From: CAZKGE01 sp964541695
GTDB lineage: Bacteria > Bacillota > Clostridia > Christensenellales > CAG-138
Direction of reading: 5' to 3'
Assembly: GCA_964541695.1 (NCBI GenBank)
Contig: CAZIRB010000048.1
Span: forward strand, 1-15,892
DNA length: 15,892 bases
In this document: positions 9,440 through 15,892 of the stretch, in pieces
Layout: every line of letters starts with the position of its first letter
How positions within the stretch are numbered: the first letter of the stretch is position 1
The notes under the pieces: model-generated
What the model was told of the DNA's origin: nothing
The model's input: only the letters and a program-made list of their open reading frames with translations
Database searches by the model: none
Position numbers and translations under genes: made by a program

Positions 9440-10981
9440 TCAGCGCCACGCGCCGTCCCCGTCCATCGAAAACGCGATCCCGTCGCCGCCCCGCAGAAAA
9501 ACGCCGACGTGCGCGCGGTCGCAGACGACGATTTCGCGGACAAGATCCGCCAGGAAGCTCTCGTCGCGCTCCTCACCGGACAGGATGCCCACAAGCAGAC
9601 GCTCCGTATGCGCGCGCTGCGCCCCGGGCTGCGCGGCTTGGGAAAGCGCCGTTTCCAGCTCGCGCTTTTTTGCGATAAGCTCCCGCTTCTTTTTATAATA
9701 GTGCTCCGCGGACACGTCCCCGGCGATGTAGAGCTCGGCGAGGCGGGAAAGCGCGCCGCGATTCCGCTCGAGCGCGCGCGCCCGCCCGCTTTCATCCGCT
9801 TCACCCGCGCGTAGCGCTGCGCGCAGAATGTCCTGCGCCTCGCGGACAGCGCGTATAAAGTCGACCGGGAGCCGCAAAAAAGCGCGATGGACCAGGTCGA
9901 GCAACGTCCCGTCCGCTATGCGCGACGCGTTGACGCAGCCCGTCTCGCCGCCGTTAGGAAGCACGCGCCTTGTCCCGTTCCGGTGCGCCTCGTAGCAGCG
10001 CCAGTACAGCTTCCTTTTGCCGCCGCGCGTGACGAGCCGCGCCACGAACCGCCTGCCGCAGGACCCGCAGCGGATTTTGCCGGAGAGCGGGTGGCGGCCG
10101 CTGTGCTTCTGGCCCGCCCTGCTCGCGGCGGCGCGGCGGTTCAATTCCGCCTGCGCAAGCTCGAACCGTTCGCGCGGGACGATCGGCTCGTGATGGCCGG
10201 CAAGGACGATTCGCTCCTCCGCGCCGCGGTTGGCTTTTTTCTCGTGCGTGAGGTAGTCCGGCGTGTAGGTCTTCTTCTGGACCAGGTCGCCGCAGTACTT
10301 CTCGTTCTTTAAAATCCGCAGCACGACGGAGGCGTTCCAGCGCCCGCCGAAAGCCGTCGGCACGCCCGCGCGCGTCAGTTCCTGCGCGATGCTCTGCGCG
10401 CCCTTGCCTTCGTCGAGGTACAGGCCGAATATGCGGCGCACGATGTCCGCGCCGCTTTCGTTGATCGTGATCGCGCCGTTTTTGACGTCGTAGCCCAGCA
10501 GGCTCCGGCCGAACACCACACCGCGCTCCATGCTGCGGCGCTGGCCCCATTTCACGCGCTCGGACGTGCGGCGGCTCTCCTCCTGCGCAATCGACGAGAG
10601 GATCGTAAGCCTTAGCTCCGCGTCCGGGTCCAGCGAGCGGATGTTGTCCGCGAGGAACACGACGCCGACGCCGCGGCGCGCGAGCTCCCGCGTGACCTGC
10701 AGCGCGTCGACGGTGTTGCGCGCAAACCGGCTGACCTCGCGCGTCAGGATCAGGTCGATGCCGCCGGCAAGCGCGGCCTCGACCATGCGGTTGAAGGCCG
10801 CTCGCTTCTTTAAGGATGTACCGGACAGGCCCTCGTCGGCGTATACGCCGGCTATCGTCCAGTCCGGGTTTTTCTCGATCAGCTCCGAAAAATAGCGCAC
10901 CTGGCTTTCCAGCGAGTGCGCCTGGTCGAGCGCGTCCGTCGAGACGCGGCAGTACGCCGCAACGCGCAGCGGCCGGTTCAC
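9440..10981 (-). CDS. Large serine recombinase of the cotJC element
   Basis: Site-specific integrase/excisionase expected to cut and rejoin the core at both element ends. The 513-residue protein has the resolvase catalytic domain (residues 4-150) with nucleophile Ser14 in YCRVSTD and the REVSRFARN arginine motif (81-89), a recombinase domain (about 160-285: LLGYDVKNGAITI, ITINESGADIVRRIFGLYLD, W215, LKNEKYCGDLVQ), a zinc ribbon (Cys305, Cys308, Cys329, Cys349), and a charged coiled coil (about 380-450) as in integrases that control directionality. Size and domain order match SpoIVCA-type recombinases of skin elements. The start is a GTG at 10981 overlapping the stop of the small upstream gene. 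It is transcribed inward from the right end. Confidence 0.95.
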   Translation of the reverse strand: MNRPLRVAAYCRVSTDALDQAHSLESQVRYFSELIEKNPDWTIAGVYADEGLSGTSLKKRAAFNRMVEAALAGGIDLILTREVSRFARNTVDALQVTRELARRGVGVVFLADNIRSLDPDAELRLTILSSIAQEESRRTSERVKWGQRRSMERGVVFGRSLLGYDVKNGAITINESGADIVRRIFGLYLDEGKGAQSIAQELTRAGVPTAFGGRWNASVVLRILKNEKYCGDLVQKKTYTPDYLTHEKKANRGAEERIVLAGHHEPIVPRERFELAQAELNRRAAASRAGQKHSGRHPLSGKIRCGSCGRRFVARLVTRGGKRKLYWRCYEAHRNGTRRVLPNGGETGCVNASRIADGTLLDLVHRAFLRLPVDFIRAVREAQDILRAALRAGEADESGRARALERNRGALSRLAELYIAGDVSAEHYYKKKRELIAKKRELETALSQAAQPGAQRAHTERLLVGILSGEERDESFLADLVREIVVCDRAHVGVFLRGGDGIAFSMDGDGAWR

Positions 10982-11190
10982 GCGCCGCCCGCCGCGCCGC
11001 CGCCGGTCTCCGGCGGTCCGTGCGGGGCCGGATGGAGCCTATAAAGCCGCAGCATGCATGATTCATACTCCGCTTTCCCCAGCGCGCCGCGCCTGTACAG
11101 CGCGAGGAACGCGGACGATTCCACAAGATATAGCAGCGCTTCTTCCCTGTTCCCCTGCCCGGTCTTGTTTATAGGCCCATCTCCCCGCAC
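10978..11190 (-). CDS. Small protein coupled to the recombinase, SHOCT-like helix pair
   Basis: The 70-residue product overlaps the recombinase start by four bases and lies between it and the right attachment site. The core ESSAFLALYRRGALGKAEYE followed by SCMLRLYRL (about residues 24-52) resembles by eye the SHOCT pattern of a leucine helix, a Gly turn, then a helix with E-Y/F and a terminal leucine. The tail is rich in Pro, Gly and Ala. The start is a GTG at 11190 with GGGGGGAG about five bases upstream. Function unknown. Its position makes it a candidate helper or directionality factor for the recombinase, an inference from context only. Confidence 0.6.
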   Translation of the reverse strand: MRGDGPINKTGQGNREEALLYLVESSAFLALYRRGALGKAEYESCMLRLYRLHPAPHGPPETGGGAAGGA

Positions 11191-11263
11191 GGACGCTCCC
11201 CCCTTTCCCTATCATCCTACGGTTCCGGCGCGAAAATCATGCCGAAAAACCGCGGCTGTATGC

Positions 11264-11311
11264 GGCGCCATTTTGCGCATTCGGCCGGTACCGAAGAGAT
11301 GGCGCACTGGG
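11264..11311 (+). other. Right attachment site (attR) in cotJC
   Basis: Right junction of the element. The element half-site carries the arm GGCGCCATTT (11264-11273) and TTCGG (11280-11284). The shared core CGGTACCGAAG is at 11286-11296, with the inferred crossover GG at 11287-11288. CotJC sequence resumes to the right. Combined with 2692-2715 it makes a 48-bp attP with perfect 10-bp arms placed symmetrically 14 bases either side of the GG centre. Confidence 0.85.
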
Positions 11312-11706
11312 AGATGATCGGCGTGATGATCCGCCAGTGCATGGCCGGCGCGAACTGCCAGGAGCTCAGCGACGCAGGCCTGGCCGGATACTACACGATG
11401 CACAACCACGGCGTGTACCCCGCCGATCCCAACGGCGTGCCGTTCACGGCCTCGTACTTCGCCGTCACGGGCGACCCGATCGCGGACATCGTCGAGGACA
11501 TGGCCGCCGAGCAGAAGGCGCGCGCAACCTACGAGCACCTGATGAACATGACAAATAACGCGCAGATCATCGAGCCGCTGTATTTTCTGCGCGAACGCGA
11601 GGTCGTACACTACCAGCGCTTCGGCGAATGCCTCGAGATCCTGCAAAACTTGCAGTCGCAGGGCAGCGTCCGCAACTGCGGCTGCCGCACCCCTGCCGGA
11701 AGGTGA
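11288..11706 (+). CDS. cotJC: CotJC, C-terminal segment of an interrupted gene
   Basis: Codons 65-200 of the manganese-catalase-like coat protein begin at 11296, after the core. The segment contains the EEMAH ligand motif (Glu65 and His68 in whole-protein numbering), NGVPFTASYFAVTGDPIADI, then VEDMAAEQKARATYEHL with Glu136, and FLREREVVHYQRF with His169, all landmarks of the family. An in-frame ATG at 11239 inside the element would allow a 155-residue fragment lacking Glu35, which should not form a dimanganese site. The gene ends with TGA at 11704-11706, followed by a terminator, as expected for the last cotJ gene. Confidence 0.9.
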
Positions 11707-11727
11707 CAACAGGGCAATTTGCGCAGA

Positions 11728-11765
11728 GCGGGCGCGGCGGACAACGCGGCGCCCGCCTTGTTTTT
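11728..11765 (+). terminator. Terminator of the cotJ operon
   Basis: Perfect 8-bp stem GCGGGCGC (11728-11735) with GCGCCCGC (11749-11756), a 13-base loop, and a T-rich tail ending in TTTTT (11761-11765), 22 bases after the cotJC stop. Confidence 0.75.
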
Positions 11766-11839
11766 GGGCCCGAAACAGGGGAACCGTGCGATAATCGGAG
11801 GGGTAAACACAAGATTCGGCCGCTTTAGGGCCGGCAAAC

Positions 11840-11855
11840 ATAAAGTATACTTTAT
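11840..11855. promoter_or_regulatory. 16-bp perfect palindrome, possible operator
   Basis: ATAAAGTATACTTTAT is its own reverse complement and lies about 80 bases before the -35 of the transporter promoter. AT-rich perfect dyads of this size are often repressor or activator sites. No regulator gene is in the window, so the binding protein is unknown. The rest of 11766-11934 shows no gene; a smaller GAATTT/AAATTC dyad is at 11915-11930. Confidence 0.35.
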
Positions 11856-11934
11856 ATTATTTTCCGGATCGCCGCGTTTTTCGAAAAGAACGCTGATAAC
11901 TTGAATTTCTTGCGGAATTTGAAAAAATTCGGTA

Positions 11935-11965
11935 TTGACATTATGGATGATAAACAAGGTATAGT
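11935..11965 (+). promoter_or_regulatory. Sigma-A type promoter of the sugar ABC operon
   Basis: Perfect TTGACA (11935-11940) and TATAGT (11960-11965, five of six matches) separated by 19 bases, slightly longer than usual, in an AT-rich stretch. Transcription from about 11972 gives a leader of some 275 bases before the ATPase gene, which holds a short ORF and two GC-rich dyads (GATCC/GGATC at 12058-12070 and the palindrome at 12205-12220). Confidence 0.6.
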
Positions 11966-12108
11966 GTTCCTAATCAATTTTACGGTTTATCGTTCCATAC
12001 ATTAGTTCTGAGCATAACGCAAAACAGTACGTTCGGCACCCCGATCTTTGCTGCCCCGATCCGCGGGATCATCGATACACCCGGCAAACAACCAAAGGAG
12101 GAACCTGC

Positions 12109-12159
12109 ATGACAGCGCATATAGTCATTGCACACTTCGGCGATCCGATCTTTTTGTGA
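12109..12159 (+). CDS. 16-codon leader ORF before the ABC operon
   Basis: ATG at 12109 lies seven bases after a near-perfect AAAGGAGG (12094-12101), and the frame MTAHIVIAHFGDPIFL stops at TGA 12157-12159. The ribosome site is at least as good as that of the following ATPase gene, which suggests real translation. It could be a leader peptide whose translation affects downstream structure, or the stub of a lost first gene. No known peptide is recognised. Part of its coding sequence (12136-12153) is an imperfect copy of 12032-12049. Confidence 0.45.
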   Translation: MTAHIVIAHFGDPIFL

Positions 12160-12204
12160 CCGGAACTGTTTTCTTGTCATTTCCGCCGGAATTATGCAGC
12201 ATCA

Positions 12205-12220
12205 GCCGCCCGCGGGCGGC
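12205..12220. promoter_or_regulatory. GC-rich palindrome before the ATPase ribosome site
   Basis: GCCGCCCGCGGGCGGC is a perfect 16-bp palindrome ending about a dozen bases before the AAGGAGG of the ATPase gene. In RNA it would form a short very stable stem between the leader ORF and the next start. No T-run follows, so it is not a simple terminator. Confidence 0.4.
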
Positions 12221-12247
12221 GCGCACGTTCAAGAAGGAGGGCGACGC

Positions 12248-13567
12248 ATGACAGAACTCATCGATCCGTCGATCGCACTGGAAATGTTCAACATCTCCAA
12301 ACTTTACGCCGGAACCGTGGCGCTTGAAAACGTCAGTTTCAGCGTGAAAAAAGGAGAACTGCACGGAATCATCGGAAAAAACGGAGCGGGCAAATCCACG
12401 CTCGTCGACATCATGTCCGGCATCATCCCGCCCACGCGCGGCGAGATCCGCGTAAACGGGCATGTGTACAAGGCCATGTCGCCGAGCGTCGCCAAGGAGG
12501 AGTTCATCTCCATCATCACGCAGGAGCCGCAGGTTGTCAGCGACTGCACCGTGACCGAAAACCTCTTTATGCCGCTGTACCAGAAGGGCAGCCCCACGGT
12601 CCCCTGGAAGGAGCTCAACAAAAAAGCGGCCGAAATCATGGCAAAGGGCGGCTTCCCCATCGACGTCACCATGCCCGTGGGCAGCCTGTCCATCAGCGAA
12701 AAACAGATTCTTCTCGTCATCAAAGCCTGCTATGTCGAAAACGCGAATATCATCATCATGGACGAGGTGTCCGCCTCGCTTTCGCAGCGCGACGAGCAGA
12801 TTCTGTACGACATCATCCACGAGCGCATCGCGGCCGGCAAGACGGTGGTGTTCATCTCGCACCGCACCGACGAGCTACTGCACCTCTGCGACCGCGTGAC
12901 GGTGCTGCGCGACGGGCACAACGTCGGCAGCGCGAACGTAAAGGACCTGACGATGGAAAGCCTGGCCGGCCTGATCGTCGGCAACACGGATTACGACAAG
13001 GTCATTTTGCCACACAAGGCCGTGGACCCGAACGCGCCGGTCGTGTTCGAAACCTGCGGACTGACCAGCTACGGCAAATATAAAAACGTCTGCATCAAGC
13101 TCCGCAAGGGCGAGATCGTCGGCGTTGCGGGCCTGCGCGGCGCGGGCAGGACGGAGCTGTTTAAGAGCATCGTGGGCCTCGACCGCGTCGACGAAGGNNN
13201 NNNNNNNNNNNNNNNNNNNNNNNNNNNNNNNNNNNNNNNNNNNNNNNNNNNNNNNNNNNNNNNNNNNNNNNNNNNNNNNNNNNNNNNNNNNNNNNNNCCC
13301 CTGGTCTGCTTCCTCGACGAGCCGACGCGCGGCGTCGACATCGAGGCCAAGGAGAGCATGCTGCACACGATCAACGAGGAGATGCGCAAGGACTCCGCGA
13401 TTCTGATCAGCTCCCCCGGCGTGGAGGACCTGATCAAGATCTGCGACAGCATCATCGTGCTGTTCGAGGGCCAGGTCATCGGCCGGTTCGAGAAGCAGGA
13501 CTTCGACGAGAAAGCGATCTACCAGGTCATGCAAGGCGAAATTCTTGAGAAATACGAGGTACATTGA
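12248..13567 (+). CDS. Sugar ABC transporter ATP-binding protein (RbsA/MglA-like), interrupted by an assembly gap
   Basis: Double-ATPase of a CUT2 sugar importer, acting at the cytoplasmic face with the permease downstream. Domain 1 has Walker A GKNGAGKST (residues 43-51), Q-loop Gln92, Walker B IIIMDE (Asp172, Glu173) and His205. Its signature reads LSISEKQ (147-153), a weak match to LSGGQ. Domain 2 has the degenerate GLRGAGRTE loop and, after the gap, CFLDEPTRGVDIEAKE. The gap (13198-13297) removes the segment holding the domain 2 signature. The frames on either side happen to agree across the 100 N, but family length suggests about 110 residues are missing. ATG at 12248 follows AAGGAGG. 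Its stop overlaps the permease start. Confidence 0.9.
   Translation: MTELIDPSIALEMFNISKLYAGTVALENVSFSVKKGELHGIIGKNGAGKSTLVDIMSGIIPPTRGEIRVNGHVYKAMSPSVAKEEFISIITQEPQVVSDCTVTENLFMPLYQKGSPTVPWKELNKKAAEIMAKGGFPIDVTMPVGSLSISEKQILLVIKACYVENANIIIMDEVSASLSQRDEQILYDIIHERIAAGKTVVFISHRTDELLHLCDRVTVLRDGHNVGSANVKDLTMESLAGLIVGNTDYDKVILPHKAVDPNAPVVFETCGLTSYGKYKNVCIKLRKGEIVGVAGLRGAGRTELFKSIVGLDRVDEXXXXXXXXXXXXXXXXXXXXXXXXXXXXXXXXXXPLVCFLDEPTRGVDIEAKESMLHTINEEMRKDSAILISSPGVEDLIKICDSIIVLFEGQVIGRFEKQDFDEKAIYQVMQGEILEKYEVH
13198..13297. other. Assembly gap of exactly 100 N
   Basis: A conventional placeholder of unknown true length inside the ABC ATPase. Comparison with the usual spacing between the second Walker A-like loop and Walker B suggests about 330 bases are absent, so coordinates to the right may be displaced relative to the real chromosome. 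Confidence 0.95.
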
Positions 13568-14595
13568 GCGTGAGAAAGATAACGAAAATTGAGCTGGCGC
13601 TGCTGGACAACCTTGTCTGGGTGCTGGTGGCCGTATTCTTCATCATCAACGCGATCTGGACGCCGAACTTTTTTTCGGGCCTGAACCTGAAAAACATCCT
13701 GTACCAGTCCTCGATCCTCGGCCTGCTCGTGCTCGGCCAGGGCATCGTGTGCATGGTCGGCGAGCTGGACATGTCGCTTGACGGCGTGCTGCCGTTCGCG
13801 CCGTGCATGGTCGTGCTGCTGTGGGACAGCCTGGGCGGGAACCTCAACCCGGTCGTCATGCTGCTGTTGACCCTTGTCGTCGGCGGCACGATCGGACTCG
13901 TCAACGGCCTGTGCGTGGCCAAGTTCGGCATGAACTCGTTCCTCATGACGATGGCGATGGAGATCATGCTGCGCGGCTTCGTGCAGTTCGCCATCCCGTT
14001 CTCGATCACCGGCCTGCCCAAAGTCTACTCGTTCATCGGCAAGGGCACGATCGGCACGGTCCAGAGCGCGATCGTCGTGTTCATACTGATGTTCATCGTG
14101 TTTGAGCTGATATTCCGCTTCACGGTGTTCGGCCGCAAGTTCATCCTGACGGGCGGCAACCGCCGCGCCGCTTTCATCTCCGGCATCCGCACGCAGTGGG
14201 TCATCATCGGCGCGTTCATCATCGCGGGCGTGCTGGCCTCCATCTCCGGCCTCATCGCGGCCGGCCGCCAGGAGGCCGTGTCGAACACGATGGGCAAGGA
14301 CCTCGTGATGATGTCGTTTGCAGGCGCGATCCTCGGCGGCGGCTCGTTCGAGGGCGGCAAGGGCAAGCCGGTCGGCATGCTCGGCGGCGCGCTTTTGCTC
14401 GGCATGATCGACAACTCCCTGACGCTGCTCGGCGTATACGTCAGCCTCGTGTACGCGACCAAGGGCCTATTGATATTCGCGGCGATCATGCTCGACCGCG
14501 TGCGCGTCAAGCTGCGCGACGCCGTCATGCGCCGCGAGAACATCCGCAAGCTCGCGTCCGCAGCCACCCCTCCGGCGACCGGCTCGGCGGCATAA
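13564..14595 (+). CDS. Sugar ABC transporter permease (RbsC-like)
   Basis: Membrane component of the CUT2 importer, with eight or more hydrophobic segments over 343 residues. Recognisable family features are GQGIVCMVGELDMSLDGVLP (residues 58-77, corresponding to the GGIDLSVGS motif), a loop with FGRKFILTGGNRRAAFISGI (about 192-211), and FAGAILGGGSFEGGKGKPVG (about 254-273), the site usually reading GG-S-GG-G that contacts the ATPase. The start may be the TTG at 13564, overlapping the ATPase stop, or the GTG at 13570. GAGG at 13555-13558 fits the TTG at five bases and the GTG at eleven. Substrate unknown. Confidence 0.92.
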   Translation: MSVRKITKIELALLDNLVWVLVAVFFIINAIWTPNFFSGLNLKNILYQSSILGLLVLGQGIVCMVGELDMSLDGVLPFAPCMVVLLWDSLGGNLNPVVMLLLTLVVGGTIGLVNGLCVAKFGMNSFLMTMAMEIMLRGFVQFAIPFSITGLPKVYSFIGKGTIGTVQSAIVVFILMFIVFELIFRFTVFGRKFILTGGNRRAAFISGIRTQWVIIGAFIIAGVLASISGLIAAGRQEAVSNTMGKDLVMMSFAGAILGGGSFEGGKGKPVGMLGGALLLGMIDNSLTLLGVYVSLVYATKGLLIFAAIMLDRVRVKLRDAVMRRENIRKLASAATPPATGSAA

Positions 14596-14608
14596 CAACG
14601 GGTTAAGC

Positions 14609-14669
14609 AAGCGGGGCCGCTCCCGTCACGGGCGGCTTCCGCTTCTTATCGGGGGCACGGACGGTGCCC
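14609..14669 (+). promoter_or_regulatory. Two intercistronic hairpins between permease and binding-protein genes
   Basis: The first hairpin has an outer AAGCGG (14609-14614)/CCGCTT (14639-14644) stem and inner GCCG/CGGC and CCCG/CGGG pairs. The second is GGGCAC (14653-14658) with GTGCCC (14664-14669) and a five-base loop. Neither is followed by a T-run. Such stems between transporter genes often stabilise part of the message so that the binding protein is made in excess over the membrane parts; that role is inferred. Confidence 0.5.
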
Positions 14670-14702
14670 GAATCAAACAAAAAATTAAGGAGGAACCGCA
14701 AC

Positions 14703-15830
14703 ATGATGAAGCGCATCAGAAAGTCGATCGCTCTGATCCTCGTTCTGGCCATGGCGATGCTCGCCTACGGCTGCGCCACCACCACGACGCCCGCCGCCAC
14801 CGCTCCCGAGGGCTCCGAGTCCACGGAGCCCGCCGCCGCAGAGGGCGGCGACAAGATCAAGATCGGCATGTGCGTACAGGACCTCGGCGTCGCGTATTCG
14901 CAGGCGTTCGCCATCGGCGCGCAGCAGGCGTGCGACGAGCGCGGCTGGGACCTGACGGTCATCGACATTCAGGGCGACGCGATCAAGACGCTCGACACGA
15001 TCGACAACTTTATCTCCATGGGCATCGACGGCTTCATATTCTCCGGCTGCGAGGATAAGGACGCGATCACCCCCGGTATCGAGAAGCTGAACGGCCTCGG
15101 CATCCCGATCATGGCGCTGGATACCTCCCCGACGGGCGGCAAGATCGACTACTTCATCACGTTCGACCTGGTCAAGGCGTCCGAGAAGGCCGCGCAGACC
15201 ATGATCGACGGCCTCAAGGCCAAGAACGGCGGCGAAGTGCCCACCGGCACCGTCATCGAGGTCTGGGGCGCGCTGGTCGACACGTTCGCCAAGGACTGCG
15301 ACGAGGGCTTTAAGAACATCGTTTCGCAGTATCCGCAGCTGACCGTCGTCGAGGGCGAAGGCAAGTGGGAGAACGACACCGCCTACACCGTCACGTCCAA
15401 CATGCTCACGCGCGTGGGCAGCGACGTGGTCGCCGTGTACTGCCATACCCCCGACTGCCAGGGCGCGGGCGTCATCTCCGCGATTGAGAACGCGGGCTTA
15501 AATCCCGCCGACCTGTTCGTCTCCGGCATCTGCATCGGCACCGAGGGCATCGAGCTCATCAAGCAGGGCAAGCTGTACTGCGCGGTTGAGCAGCCGGCGC
15601 TCGACTCGGCGATCATGGCCATCGAGCTGTTCGACAAGATCTTCCAGGGCAAGACCGCGGAACTGCCCAAGGACGGCGACACGCTGACGCAGGAGGGCGC
15701 GCTGTGGTCGCCCGCCGTCGTCAAGCCGAACGACGACTGCGAAGGTCTGCAGATCGTCATGGCCGGCCCGCTCTGCCCGCAGGAAGTCAGTCCGGACGAT
15801 CCGGGCCTGTACGAGAACCGTCTCCCGTAA
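14703..15830 (+). CDS. Sugar-binding lipoprotein of the ABC transporter
   Basis: Extracellular substrate-binding protein of the periplasmic-binding-protein type 1 (Peripla_BP_4) family. The 375-residue precursor has a basic N-terminus (MMKRIRK), a hydrophobic segment and a lipobox LAYGC with lipidated Cys24; Ala at -3 and Tyr at -2 are less usual. A Thr/Ala/Pro/Glu-rich linker (25-45) follows, then the mature domain opening with IKIGMCVQDLGVAYSQAFAI and containing IDGFIFSGCEDKDAI and the later VSGICIGTEG. ATG at 14703 is nine bases after AAGGAGG (14687-14693); a further ATG follows directly. A longer in-frame reading from 14664 lacks a ribosome site. Last gene of the operon. Substrate cannot be told from sequence. 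Confidence 0.92.
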   Translation: MMKRIRKSIALILVLAMAMLAYGCATTTTPAATAPEGSESTEPAAAEGGDKIKIGMCVQDLGVAYSQAFAIGAQQACDERGWDLTVIDIQGDAIKTLDTIDNFISMGIDGFIFSGCEDKDAITPGIEKLNGLGIPIMALDTSPTGGKIDYFITFDLVKASEKAAQTMIDGLKAKNGGEVPTGTVIEVWGALVDTFAKDCDEGFKNIVSQYPQLTVVEGEGKWENDTAYTVTSNMLTRVGSDVVAVYCHTPDCQGAGVISAIENAGLNPADLFVSGICIGTEGIELIKQGKLYCAVEQPALDSAIMAIELFDKIFQGKTAELPKDGDTLTQEGALWSPAVVKPNDDCEGLQIVMAGPLCPQEVSPDDPGLYENRLP

Positions 15831-15849
15831 AACCGCTGTCCGATCACAA

Positions 15850-15887
15850 AACCGGCAGGGGTAGCGCATATCCCTGCCGGTTGTTTT
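15850..15887 (+). terminator. Terminator of the sugar ABC operon
   Basis: Perfect 11-bp stem AACCGGCAGGG (15850-15860) with CCCTGCCGGTT (15872-15882), an 11-base loop and GTTTTT after it, 19 bases downstream of the binding-protein stop. Confidence 0.92.
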
Positions 15888-15892
15888 TCCCG

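Overview
The window is GC-rich DNA from a spore-forming member of the Firmicutes, most likely a Clostridia-type anaerobe. The evidence is a cotJA-cotJB-cotJC spore-coat cluster, Gram-positive style AGGAGG ribosome binding sites, a pyrK/pyrD (type 1B) pair and a lipoprotein-type sugar-binding protein. A run of exactly 100 N (13198-13297) shows it is a scaffolded draft or metagenome assembly.

Layout. (1) 1-1890, minus strand: end of a pyrimidine operon (pyrK, pyrD, and the start of a further gene leaving the window), with a consensus promoter and a structured leader ending in an intrinsic terminator just before pyrK, i.e. an attenuator. (2) 1937-2700, plus strand: cotJA, cotJB and the first 64 codons of cotJC. 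(3) 2692-11287: an inserted element of about 8.6 kb, all of whose recognisable genes lie on the minus strand. It carries a complete-looking F-type ATP synthase operon (atpI-like, B, E, F, short H, A, G, D, C), a large serine recombinase and a small protein coupled to it. (4) 11288-11706, plus strand: the remaining 136 codons of cotJC, then a terminator. (5) 11840-15887, plus strand: a CUT2-type sugar ABC transporter operon (16-codon leader ORF, double ATPase, permease, lipoprotein) ending in a strong terminator.

Main result. cotJC, a manganese-catalase-like coat gene, is split in two. Both halves meet the element at the same 11-bp core (CGGTACCGAAG, 2690-2700 and 11286-11296). Recombination between the two copies restores an uninterrupted 200-codon cotJC reading ...DIGTE|EMAHWEM..., with the metal-ligand region rebuilt across the join. 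The two element ends, brought together on the excised 8,596-bp circle, form a 48-bp site with 10-bp perfect inverted arms (GGCGCCATTT / AAATGGCGCC) and inner TTCGG / CCGAA repeats centred on a GG dinucleotide. This is the expected design of a serine-integrase attP. The arrangement resembles the sigK 'skin' element of Bacillus, in which a serine recombinase restores a sporulation gene in the mother cell. The unusual part is the cargo: an ATP synthase operon. If excision is mother-cell specific (inference), the mother cell would lose these atp genes from its chromosome when it rebuilds cotJC, while the forespore would keep them.

The split gene, the shared core, the attP dyad and the recombinase are read directly from the sequence. 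Developmental timing, mother-cell restriction and whether this is the only atp operon are not visible here.
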